64,000 bases of DNA from Lactobacillus sp. ESL0684 (GTDB lineage: Bacteria > Bacillota > Bacilli > Lactobacillales > Lactobacillaceae). The stretch lies in contig NZ_CP113941.1 of assembly GCF_029392675.1 (NCBI RefSeq), positions 546,001 through 610,000 of the forward strand. The letters are read 5' to 3'. The notes beneath the pieces were generated by a model that had not been told where the DNA came from, did no database searches, and saw nothing but the letters and a program-made list of their open reading frames with translations. Positions within the stretch are counted from its first letter, which is position 1. Each line of letters opens with the position of its first letter. Of the stretch, positions 37,761-45,102 are shown in pieces. A program made the translations under genes and the position numbers.

Positions 37761-38431
37761 ATGAATGTTAAAAACTTATTGGTTTAAGTGCTTCAGCAAT
37801 TGCATTAGCAACTGTAATAGCTCCTATGGATACTAACGTAAATGCTGAAACAATAAGCGATACATCAGTTGAAAGCTCTGTTTCGAAAAATGATATTACG
37901 TCTGTAGCTAATCATAATAATCAATCGCTAAGACAAATTGCTAAAGATAATAATCTTAATTTGCAAGTAGTTGAACGACTTAATGACAATCTTGATCCTG
38001 ATATCCAACTTCAAAGTGGTACACCAATTTATTTACCTCAAAATGTTAAAAATCCTGATGATTTTTCCGAGGGAACAATTAATGATAATACTATTTTGGA
38101 CTTTGATAATGACTCTATGTTACGTAGCTATGGACATACACCTCAAGGGAATCCATATGCTAATGTTCCAGCAAGTATTAAGAAAAAATACTATGATAAT
38201 TTAAGTAGTGCAAATAGGTCAGCAAAAGTTTGGATAGCTTATAATGAATCTACCTATCGTTATAGTGCTTCTAATGGTCAGTATTATGGCAGATTTCAGT
38301 TAACCAAAGCATATCTTAATTATGATTATAGTAAAGCTAATCAGGAAAAATGTGCAGATAAATATGTTAAAAATCGTTATGGTACGTGGTCAAAAGCTAA
38401 AAAATTTTGGCAATCAAATAAATGGTACTAA
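37761..38431 (+). pseudogene. Aggregation-promoting-factor-like surface protein, frameshifted in the signal peptide
   Basis: ATG 37761 has a good GGGAAGAG site, but the frame stops after eight codons (MNVKNLLV). Adding one base to the A5 run at 37770-37774 gives MNVKKLIGLSASAIALAT..., a normal signal peptide in frame with the long ORF that follows. The mature part has a LysM-like segment (SLRQIAKDNNLNLQVVERLN) and the Apf C-terminal domain (AKVWIAYNESTYRYSASNGQ ... YGRFQLTKAY ... KFWQSNKWY), with the catalytic-like Glu kept. Without a shift, translation could only start at an internal ATG 37826, lacking a signal. It may be a recent mutation, phase-variable, or a sequencing error. Confidence 0.8.
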
Positions 38432-38445
38432 TGTAGGTGAGCAAA

Positions 38446-39075
38446 ATGAGAAGAAGATTTAAAGTTATTTTAGCCTTAGTGCTATTAATCTCTGTTTTTC
38501 CAGTTACAAAGTTAAGTAATACTAATACAATATCAGCTCAAGCAGAAACAACTAGGCATCTATCCGATAAAGCATGGACTAAGAAATTAGCTAATGCTGG
38601 ATACGTTTTTGAACTTCCTGATGCTACTAAAGGAGCGCTGTACAAGAATACAGCAGCTAAGGGCGGTAAATCATACAGTAAAAAGGTGCTAAAGAAGCTT
38701 GTTAAGAATCATACACTATTTAAGGTTAAAAAACTGTCAACTGTTAAAAATGGTATTTCTGTTGATCTAGTCTCTAAGGATGGTAAGTATAAAGGCTACA
38801 CTAACTATATTAATGGGATTTATAATAAAAATTTGCTAAATAAGAAATTACAGCCATTAATTAATTTAGAGCTCAAAGCAATTGATGAAAAAGATAAAAA
38901 GGTTGCTAAAGCTGATGTTGCAAAGGTAAGTAAGCTAGCAAAACAATTAACTGGTAAGAATAAAAAGGTTGCCAATACTTCAATTAACCAATTAAAACAA
39001 TTCCTTAAAAACAAAGATTTATCAGAAACTCCAGTACTTCTAATTGGGAAGTATCCTGGTAATATTTTAGAATAA
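38446..39075 (+). CDS. Secreted Lys-rich protein of unknown function
   Basis: A 209-residue exported protein: signal peptide MRRRFKVILALVLLISVFPV with likely cleavage after AQA (~residue 32), then a basic, Lys-rich mature part with no cysteines and no recognised domain. ATG 38446 is chosen, since AGGTGAG overlaps the earlier in-frame GTG at 38437. It lies 14 bp after the apf-like gene and probably shares its transcript. A strong terminator follows. Confidence 0.78.
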   Translation: MRRRFKVILALVLLISVFPVTKLSNTNTISAQAETTRHLSDKAWTKKLANAGYVFELPDATKGALYKNTAAKGGKSYSKKVLKKLVKNHTLFKVKKLSTVKNGISVDLVSKDGKYKGYTNYINGIYNKNLLNKKLQPLINLELKAIDEKDKKVAKADVAKVSKLAKQLTGKNKKVANTSINQLKQFLKNKDLSETPVLLIGKYPGNILE

Positions 39076-39078
39076 AAA

Positions 39079-39117
39079 ACAAAATATCGTTAGGTCAGAA
39101 ACCTAGCGATATTTTTT
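39079..39117 (+). terminator. Terminator after the secreted Lys-rich protein
   Basis: AAATATCGTTAGGT pairs with ACCTAGCGATATTTTTT (one mismatch) with loop CAGAA. Confidence 0.9.
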
Positions 39118-39124
39118 AATTAAG

Positions 39125-39888
39125 GTCTTTAGACCTAGTTGAGCACGCGTAGCGTGCGAAACATAAAACCACCCGCTATGCGGGTGGGAGTCACTGGGTT
39201 ACCACAAAAAACTCCTCTTTTGTTTTAGAATATGATTGTCGAAGTCAAAATCTAAAAAGGAAGAGGAGAACAATGGCACAAAAACTAAATAGTTTAGCTC
39301 ATACCAAAAGGTTATGTAAATACCATATTGTGTTTACACCAAAGTATAGAAGAAAAATAATTTATAATCAATATCGGCGGGATTTGGAAGAATATATCAA
39401 GCTGCTTTGTAAGTATAAAGGTGTGGAAATAATCGAAGGCCATATGATGCCAGATCATGTTCATCTGTTAGTGAGCATACCGCCAAAATTAAGTGTTGCA
39501 TCATTTATGGGATATTTAAAAGGTAAAAGTGCATTGATGATGTTTGATCGCCACGCAAATTTAAAATATAAATTTGGTAATCGCCATTTTTGGGCAGAAG
39601 GATATTATGTAAGCACAGTCGGATTAAATGAAGCCACAATCCAGAAGTATATTAGGGATCAAGAAAAACATGATATCGTCAAGGATAAGTTGACAGAAGT
39701 AGAGTATCGCGACCCTTTTAAGGGTGGCAAGTAATACAAAGGCCGCTTAAAGCGGCAGCGAAGTAATAAAAGTATTTTGGCTTTGACGAAAGAAAAAGCC
39801 AGCGCCTTGAGACGCTGACTGATCATAAGGGCTTATGGCCCTGAGCAAACCACCCGTTTTACGGGTGGTTATGATTGATAAATAAAAA
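39125..39888 (+). mobile_element. IS200/IS605-family element (tnpA only)
   Basis: The element has no terminal inverted repeats; instead both ends carry subterminal hairpins, as TnpA needs. Left: GCACGC-GTA-GCGTGC (~39143-39157) and ACCACCCGC-TAT-GCGGGTGG (~39168-39188). Right: GGCCGCTT-AAAGCGGC (~39741), CAGCG...CGCTG (~39800) and AACCACCCGTTTTACGGGTGGTT (39848-39870, written in parts: ACCACCCG/CGGGTGGT). It encodes only a Y1 transposase. Exact ends are uncertain; the right end merges into a 24-bp tandem repeat. Confidence 0.85.
39273..39734 (+). CDS. tnpA: TnpA, Y1 (HUH) transposase of IS200/IS605 family
   Basis: A 153-residue single-strand DNA transposase. The HUH metal motif is DHVHLLVSIPP near residues 60-70, and the catalytic tyrosine lies in GYYVSTVGLNE near residue 112; both are intact, so it may be active. 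The start AKRLCKYHIVFTPKYRRKI is typical. GAGGAG lies 5-6 bases before the ATG. No tnpB is present, which defines the IS200 subgroup. The left-end hairpins would also limit read-through from neighbouring genes. Confidence 0.96.
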   Translation: MAQKLNSLAHTKRLCKYHIVFTPKYRRKIIYNQYRRDLEEYIKLLCKYKGVEIIEGHMMPDHVHLLVSIPPKLSVASFMGYLKGKSALMMFDRHANLKYKFGNRHFWAEGYYVSTVGLNEATIQKYIRDQEKHDIVKDKLTEVEYRDPFKGGK

Positions 39889-39960
39889 GTGGTTATGATT
39901 GATAAATAAAAAGTGGTTATGATTGATAAATAAAAAGTGGTTATGATTGATAAATAAAAA
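39865..39960. repeat. Four perfect tandem copies of a 24-bp unit at the IS200 right end
   Basis: Copies lie at 39865-39888, 39889-39912, 39913-39936 and 39937-39960. The unit begins GTGGTTATGATTGAT, whose first six bases are the last bases of the right-end hairpin. The array therefore repeats the outer tip of the element. It is not CRISPR: there are no spacers. Confidence 0.95.
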
Positions 39961-40132
39961 ACAGCATTATTACTAGGAATAATGCTGTTAATGACTAAAA
40001 TAGTGAAGTTTACCATGGCAGAACGTAATGTTTGAATAGCTCTGTCACAATTAAGCATAACATGTTTAATGTTTTTAGGCCTAAGATTAAGGTCAGCGAT
40101 TTCATAAAAGTGACATTTGTAAGAATGGACAA
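39958..40132 (-). pseudogene. Minus-strand coding remnant with its terminator, next to the IS200 element
   Basis: On the minus strand from ~40132 a frame reads ...LVHSYKCHFYEIADLNLRP, then NIKHVMLNCDRAIQTLRSAM, ending near a perfect hairpin AACAGCATTATT/AATAATGCTGTT (39959-39988) with a T tail on that strand. It has no start and is cut upstream by SLAP-gene leader sequence and downstream by the repeat array. I do not recognise the family. The rest of the 459-bp gap (39735-40193) is IS200 end, repeats and the SLAP leader. Confidence 0.4.
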
Positions 40133-40193
40133 GTAAGCGGATAACTACTAGACTAAAAATGGAAAACTACAAAATGCTATAAGGAGGACCAAT

Positions 40194-41150
40194 ATGAAGA
40201 ACAAGAAGGCTCTGCTAGGACTAGCGGCAACATTATTGCTAACGACTTCAGCAGTATCATTAATGACCAACACTAATCAAGCTCACGCAGTAGAAGATAC
40301 AACCAAAGATGTGGCTAATGAACAGGGGACTTTAGAGCTTAACCACAATGCTCGAGTATATAACAAAAAAGGTAAGAAGTTAAAAAAATTTCAAGGTAAG
40401 AGTTCATTACTAAAGAAGAACAAATCAGTTGAATATGCCAAGGAAGTTAAGCCCATTACTGATCCAAGTGCTAAACGATATTCCTTCCATGATGATGAAT
40501 GGAATTGGTTCTACCTGCCATATAAGACAATCAAGGGTAAAGAATATTATAGCTTAGGTCATGGTGGTTATATTAAGGCAGTAAATGTTGATAAAGTTAA
40601 TGGAAACTTTCTTTATATCAATGAAGTTAATGCTACAACAGAAACATTTGGTGGTTTTTTAAAAATCAAATTATATGATAGTCATGGTAAGCAGATTAAC
40701 AAATATTTAAAGTCTGGTAAAAAAATTATTCTTGATAGAAAAGCTAATATTGATGATTTTGATGAAATGATAGATTATAGTAATGGATCAGAATATTTTT
40801 ATCGAATTAAAGAGAAGGATGAGTTTATTAGCTTTAAAAATGTTAAACTTAAATTAAGACAACCCCTACACCTATTTAGCAATTACGCACATGTGCTTTT
40901 TAAAAACGATTCATATGTGTATACCGAAAAAGGTGTCAGATTTGATTCAAATTTAAATAAACCAAGATTTAAGAAAAATTCTGAAGTTATAGCTACACAA
41001 GTAAAAGACATTCGGATTAAAGAAGAAAACAAAGTGGAACAGTGCTATCAACTTGAACAGAGTTATACAAGTGGTGAAGGTATCGGATTTGTAAAGGTAT
41101 CGGATACCAGATTAATTGGTGGACGTGATATATTATCAAGTAACCAATAA
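40194..41150 (+). CDS. SLAP-domain surface protein 1
   Basis: A 318-residue secreted protein. Signal peptide 1-~32 (ALLGLAATLLLTTSAVSLM; cleavage after AHA). Residues ~45-132 form a SLAP (S-layer-type wall-binding) domain: ELNHNARVYNKKGKKLKKF ... YKTIKGKEYYSLGHGGYIKA. The C-terminal ~180 residues differ from the paralogues at 42086 and 43930. AAGGAGG lies 6-7 bases before the ATG. The ~65 bp before the start are nearly identical to those before 43930. It should sit in the wall; its function is unknown. Confidence 0.88.
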   Translation: MKNKKALLGLAATLLLTTSAVSLMTNTNQAHAVEDTTKDVANEQGTLELNHNARVYNKKGKKLKKFQGKSSLLKKNKSVEYAKEVKPITDPSAKRYSFHDDEWNWFYLPYKTIKGKEYYSLGHGGYIKAVNVDKVNGNFLYINEVNATTETFGGFLKIKLYDSHGKQINKYLKSGKKIILDRKANIDDFDEMIDYSNGSEYFYRIKEKDEFISFKNVKLKLRQPLHLFSNYAHVLFKNDSYVYTEKGVRFDSNLNKPRFKKNSEVIATQVKDIRIKEENKVEQCYQLEQSYTSGEGIGFVKVSDTRLIGGRDILSSNQ

Positions 41151-41163
41151 TATGTTTTTTCTC

Positions 41164-41199
41164 AAAAAGTAAAGGGACTAGTTTCTTTACTTTTTTAAT
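41164..41199 (+). terminator. Terminator after SLAP protein 1
   Basis: AAAAAGTAAAG pairs with CTTTACTTTTTT around a GGACTAGTTT loop. Confidence 0.85.
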
Positions 41200-41262
41200 T
41201 AATTTCAATTTTTTTGTTGCATAATTTTGTAGTGGAGATCATTAATGTAGGGATACTGATGG

Positions 41263-41349
41263 GTAAAAGAAGAAATTCAAAGCTTAAAAAAATATGCAGA
41301 AGATTTTAAAGTGCTTAGTAATGAGCAATTGCTCAAGTATAGCAAGTAA
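41263..41349 (+). other. Possible coding remnant before the HigB-like toxin gene
   Basis: A frame without a start reads EEIQSLKKYAEDFKVL then SNEQLLKYSK and stops at 41349. It looks coding in composition and could be the tail of a lost antitoxin-like gene. The promoter and operator of the next pair lie inside it. The evidence is slight. Confidence 0.25.
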
Positions 41350-41380
41350 GTTATAATAGCAAATATAACCTACTTGCTAT
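41329..41380 (+). promoter_or_regulatory. Promoter and 17-bp inverted-repeat operator of the HigBA-like pair
   Basis: TTGCTC (41329-41334), a 17-bp spacer and TATAAT (41352-41357). ATAGCAAGTAAGTTATA (41339-41355) and TATAACCTACTTGCTAT (41364-41380) are inverted copies with one mismatch and an 8-bp centre, overlapping the -10 box and start site. This is a textbook position for autorepression by the antitoxin. Confidence 0.8.
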
Positions 41381-41395
41381 ATTTGAGGGAAAGCA

Positions 41396-41755
41396 ATGTA
41401 TGATGTAGAAATTTATGAAGATAAGTGTGGTCATAGTGAAATAAAAGATTGGCTAGATTTGTTGAATAATAGTTCACAAACAGAAGATAAACGGGTACTT
41501 AAAAAAGTAAGGTATCAATTAAAGTTGTTGCAAGCCCTAGGTCCCAATATTAGGCCACCGCAATCTAAAATTCTTAAAGGCTATAAATATCCTATTATGG
41601 AATTGCGTCCTTTACCGGATAGAATTTTTTATGCTAGTTATGACGAAAATAAATTTATTTTATTGAATCACTATACTAAGAAGCAGAATAAAACTGATAA
41701 AAAACAAATTCAGCGAGCAATTAATCTTTTAGAAGACTGGTTAGAAAGGCAGTGA
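41396..41755 (+). CDS. HigB/Gp49-like RelE-superfamily toxin
   Basis: A 119-residue basic protein matching the Gp49/HigB branch: YDVEIYEDKCG start, KILKGYKYPIMELRP core, DRIFYASYDENKFILLNHYTKK strands and a final AINLLEDWLE helix. Members cleave mRNA at the ribosome. GAGGGA lies ~5 bases before the ATG at 41396. It is followed after 4 bp by an XRE antitoxin, in the toxin-first order typical of higBA. It is inserted between two SLAP genes. Confidence 0.87.
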   Translation: MYDVEIYEDKCGHSEIKDWLDLLNNSSQTEDKRVLKKVRYQLKLLQALGPNIRPPQSKILKGYKYPIMELRPLPDRIFYASYDENKFILLNHYTKKQNKTDKKQIQRAINLLEDWLERQ

Positions 41756-41759
41756 TTAG

Positions 41760-42017
41760 ATGAAACTTAATGATATCGAGGGTAGCTTTTCGTCTATTTC
41801 AGAAGATGAAAAAGTAAGTATTGACACTATGGCAAAGCTTTATGCGGAGAGAATTAGACGTAATATCCCGCAAGTAGTATTTGCAAAAAGAATTGGTATG
41901 AAGCAGCCACAGTTAGCAAAGTTAGAAATGTTAGACTCAGTGCCAACATTAGCAACATTGAATAGATATGCCCAAGGGTTAGGCTTAAAACTTGAAATTG
42001 ATCTAGTTTCTGCTTAA
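41760..42017 (+). CDS. HigA-like XRE antitoxin
   Basis: An 85-residue helix-turn-helix protein; residues ~33-80 form the HTH (VVFAKRIGMKQPQLAKLEML and VPTLATLNRYAQGLGLKL). It should neutralise the preceding toxin and bind the inverted repeat upstream of the pair. The start ATG at 41760 lies 4 bp after the toxin stop; AGGCAGTGA-like sequence is the only binding site. SLAP protein 2 follows after 68 bp. Confidence 0.87.
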   Translation: MKLNDIEGSFSSISEDEKVSIDTMAKLYAERIRRNIPQVVFAKRIGMKQPQLAKLEMLDSVPTLATLNRYAQGLGLKLEIDLVSA

Positions 42018-42085
42018 TAAATCGGATGTTTTTTGTTAGTAGTTAACTAGAAATAAAACCATAAAATGCTATAAGGAGAATCAAT

Positions 42086-43081
42086 ATGAAAAACAAGAAG
42101 GCTCTGCTAGGACTAGCGGCAACATTGCTGCTAACTACTCCAGCAGTATCATTAATGACCAACACTAATCAAGCTCACGCAGTGGAAAGTACAACTCAAG
42201 ATCCAGTTAATGAACAGGGGACTTTAGAGCTTAATCATAATGCTCGGGTGTACAACAAAAAAGGCAAGAAACTAAAAAAATTCCAAGGTAAAAGTTCATT
42301 ACTAAAGAAGAACAAGTCGGTTGAATATGCCAAGGAAGTTAAGCCCGTTGCTGATCCAAGTACTAAACGATACTCCTTCCATGATGATGAATGGAATTGG
42401 TTCTACTTGCCATATAAGACAATTAAGGGTAAAGAATACTACAGCCTAGGACATGGTGGCTATATTAAGGCAGTAAATGTTAATAGTATCAACGATAATT
42501 ATCTTTATACCAATGAAATTAAAGCTACTACCATAGCAAATGCTCCAACTACAAAAGTAGCACCATTATATGATACTAATAATAATAAGATCAAAAAGAC
42601 TTTAAAAATAGGTAAAAAGATAATATTAGATAAGCAATCTGAATCAACAGACTTTACTGAGATGGGTGACGGCTATGACGGGCTGACTACTTATTATCGG
42701 ATTAAGGGGACAAATAATTTTATAGAAAAAAGTTTTTTAAAGCTTGGATCAAAAGCTTTATTACCAACTTTTTCTAACTTTATGCATGTAGCTGCAAAAA
42801 GGGATACACATGACTATACAGCTCAGGGAGAATTGTTTACACCTGATGATGTCGAATATAATCAACATATAAAGAAAGGGACGGATTTAGTAGTTACAGC
42901 AGCAACATATGTATGGATTAAAAGTGAATCAAAAACTGAGTTACTATACAAACTTGCTCCTACAAGTGACTTAAGTGCAATATATAATCAACCTAAAGGA
43001 TATATTAAAGCTAAAGATTTTAAATATGTTGCTGGAAAGAAGTTACAGCCTTTAAATACTTTTAGCGAAATTAATCAATGA
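42086..43081 (+). CDS. SLAP-domain surface protein 2
   Basis: A 331-residue secreted paralogue of the 40194 protein. The signal peptide and SLAP domain (to ~residue 132, GGYIKAVNV) are almost identical between the two, then the sequences part sharply. The variable C-terminal half has regions such as FIEKSFLKLGSKALLPTFSN and ends in a KGYIKAKDFKYVAGKK motif that may be a degenerate second SLAP unit. AAGGAGA lies ahead of the ATG. Probably wall-bound through the SLAP domain. Confidence 0.88.
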   Translation: MKNKKALLGLAATLLLTTPAVSLMTNTNQAHAVESTTQDPVNEQGTLELNHNARVYNKKGKKLKKFQGKSSLLKKNKSVEYAKEVKPVADPSTKRYSFHDDEWNWFYLPYKTIKGKEYYSLGHGGYIKAVNVNSINDNYLYTNEIKATTIANAPTTKVAPLYDTNNNKIKKTLKIGKKIILDKQSESTDFTEMGDGYDGLTTYYRIKGTNNFIEKSFLKLGSKALLPTFSNFMHVAAKRDTHDYTAQGELFTPDDVEYNQHIKKGTDLVVTAATYVWIKSESKTELLYKLAPTSDLSAIYNQPKGYIKAKDFKYVAGKKLQPLNTFSEINQ

Positions 43082-43229
43082 TCGTAATAAAAGTGATTGA
43101 CCATCCATATTATCATTAATTTTTACAACGCTTTACACTCTATGAAGAATATATTTTGTAAAAAATAAGCAAAAGTCATATTAAACACTTATTTTATAGT
43201 ATAATTTAAGTATAAAAAGGATGATTCAC

Positions 43230-43514
43230 ATGCAAAGTTCAACTAAAAAGAAAAGAATTCAGGTACAACTCGATCAGACTATAGCTGATAATGCAACTAT
43301 GGTTTTTGAAGAGTTAGGAATAAATCCAACTACGGCAATTACATTGTTTTACTCTAGAGTTGCTGCTGAAGGCAAGTTACCTTTTGATGTTGCTTTAACA
43401 GAACGCGAGAAGGCGAACCTTGCCTTAACTGATGCCTTTAAAGGATTACCAAATGAAGAAATAGCTACAGATCAGGAATTAAAAGATTGGATTAATGAAA
43501 GTGAAGAATACTAA
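43230..43514 (+). CDS. RelB/DinJ-family antitoxin
   Basis: A 94-residue antitoxin with the ribbon-helix-helix start of RelB/DinJ: RIQVQLDQTIADNATMVFEE followed by LGINPTTAITLFYSRVAAEG. The acidic C-terminal part would bind the toxin. ATG 43230 has AAAGGA 10 bases upstream; the in-frame ATG at 43221 is too close to that site. It overlaps the toxin gene by 20 bp. RelB/DinJ proteins more usually accompany YafQ/RelE toxins, but here the partner is PemK/MazF-like. Confidence 0.88.
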   Translation: MQSSTKKKRIQVQLDQTIADNATMVFEELGINPTTAITLFYSRVAAEGKLPFDVALTEREKANLALTDAFKGLPNEEIATDQELKDWINESEEY

Positions 43515-43872
43515 TCTACAAGTGTCTGATATCGTAACTGCTTATATCACTTTTGTTAATGGTAAGGGTGGTAAACGCAGACCTGCCTTGATAGTTGCAG
43601 ACACTAACGACAAATTTGCAATGGTTAGTATAACTTCAAAGTACGAAAATAAGTCTGATCAAATTAAAAAGCAGTATTATCCTTTGGAAGATTGGGTAAA
43701 AGAAGGCTTGACGAAAAAGTCTTATATCGACATTTTATCTTTGAAATGGGTAAAAAGAGATTTACAATCTAGGTTCAAGAAGATAGGTATAATTACGATT
43801 AATGATGAACAAAAACTAAGTGAATTTGTTATTAAGTATCGTAAAGAATTTAAGGGTAGAATAGACAAGTAA
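43495..43872 (+). CDS. PemK/MazF-like toxin
   Basis: A 125-residue protein of the PemK/MazF type: VSDIVTAYITFVNGKGGKRR ending in RPALIVADTND, then FAMVSITSKYENKSDQI and YIDILSLKWVKRDLQSRFKK. MazF-type toxins are mRNA interferases; the Lys/Arg and Thr/Ser sites near KGGKRRP and SITSKY fit, but activity is unproven. The start overlaps the antitoxin gene. Its last ~16 bp also occur before SLAP gene 1, showing that this cassette edge was duplicated. Confidence 0.82.
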   Translation: MKVKNTNLQVSDIVTAYITFVNGKGGKRRPALIVADTNDKFAMVSITSKYENKSDQIKKQYYPLEDWVKEGLTKKSYIDILSLKWVKRDLQSRFKKIGIITINDEQKLSEFVIKYRKEFKGRIDK

Positions 43873-43929
43873 GCGGATAGCTACTAGACTAAAAATAGAA
43901 AACTACAAAATGCTATAAGGAGGATCGAT

Positions 43930-44899
43930 ATGAAGAACAAGAAGACTCTGTTAGGAATAGCGGCAACATTGTTGCTAACTATTCCAGCAGTATCATTAAT
44001 GACCAACAATAATCAAGCTCATGCAGTGGAAGATACGACTCAAGATCCAGCTAATGAACAGGGGACTTTAGAGCTTAATCATAATGCTCGGGTATATAAC
44101 AAAAAAGGTAAGAAGTTAAAAAAATTTCAAGGTAAGAGTTCATTACTGAAGAAGGACAAATCGGTTGAATACGCAAAGAAGTAAAACCAATTGCTGATCC
44201 AAGTACTAAGCGATATTCTTTTTATGATGATAATGGGAATAGTTTTTATTTACCATACAAAACTATTAAGGGAAAAGAATATTATAGTATTGGTCATGGT
44301 GGATATATTAAATCTATAAATGTTGCAGAGATCAATGACCATTACCTTATAGCTAATTATGCTACAGTTATTGTTAAAAAGAATAGTAAAAATAAAATCT
44401 ATGCTTATGATTTTGCAAATGGAGCACCAAAAAAGCTTTTAAAAAAGGGAGAGAAAGTTTTGGTTGATCGTGAATCAAGTACATTTGATCTGATGGGAGA
44501 TGACAATGGTAATTTGACTTATTCTACAGCAAATTATCGAATAAAGGGTACAGATGGCTTTTTTATTGACGATGTTGACCTGGATAATAGACCTAGACAG
44601 CATCTTTTGCTTTATAGTGTTTATCCGCATGTATTCTTTATAAATAATTCATACGTTTATAATAAAAGTGGAAAAGCCCAAAAACCTACGAACACTCAAA
44701 ACTTAAATGCTTATCGTTTTGATAAAGGAAGCTCAGTTGAAGTGACAAAGTTGGTTAATATTTGGTTTCCAGATGAAAATAATATGAGCTTTGTTACGAG
44801 TTAGCTCCTCAAGGAGATGCAGAAGGCTACGATTATATTAAAGCTTCAGATGTTAAGTATGGTTATGGACCTCAAATAACTAATGTAAGTCCATTATAA
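43930..44899 (+). pseudogene. SLAP-domain surface protein 3, two frameshifts
   Basis: A third paralogue begins with the same leader, signal peptide and SLAP start, but the frame ends at 44184 (VEYAKK). Comparison with the paralogues shows one base lost in GCAAAGAAG (paralogue GCCAAGGAAG) at ~44172-44178. The sense frame continues (PIADPSTKRYSF ... GGYIKSINV) through ~44785. A second single-base loss near ATGAGCTTTG (~44782-44790) ends it at 44804; after correction LCYELAPQGDAEGYDYIKA runs to TAA 44897-44899. The variable half is again unique. No full-length product can be made. Confidence 0.9.
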
Positions 44900-44996
44900 T
44901 AGATTTACATAAGGAATTATAATTAATATATACAAGTAAGTGTCTGGGAATTATATAGAATTCTTGAAGTGTATTCCGCACGAATTGTTGATATTC

Positions 44997-45034
44997 AAAA
45001 AGAACGTTAGTTTTTAATCCTAACGCTCTTTTTT
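44997..45034 (+). terminator. Terminator after SLAP pseudogene 3
   Basis: AAAGAACGTTAG pairs with CTAACGCTCTTTTTT around TTTTTAATC; one mismatch. Confidence 0.8.
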
Positions 45035-45061
45035 GCAATCCTTGCTTATTCATAGTAATAC
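45033..45061 (+). promoter_or_regulatory. Candidate original promoter of the helveticin-like gene, now cut off by IS30
   Basis: TTGCAA (45033-45038), a 17-bp spacer and TAATAC (45056-45061), just after the terminator and ~40 bp before the insertion point. If the IS is removed, it would lie ~75 bp before the helveticin start. The assignment is tentative; the -10 box is weak. Confidence 0.35.
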
Positions 45062-45102
45062 ATCAATCATAATTTTAAGGAATTTGCTTATAAAGAATAT
45101 TT

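Noticed and set aside
39865-39960. Four direct repeats that could suggest a small CRISPR array
   Set aside because: The copies are contiguous with no spacers, and they repeat the IS200 right end; no cas genes are nearby.
39747-40058. Minus-strand open frame encoding a YLSIITTF repeat protein
   Set aside because: The peptide repeat is only the translation of the 24-bp DNA repeat; there is no start signal, and the frame runs through IS200 end sequence.
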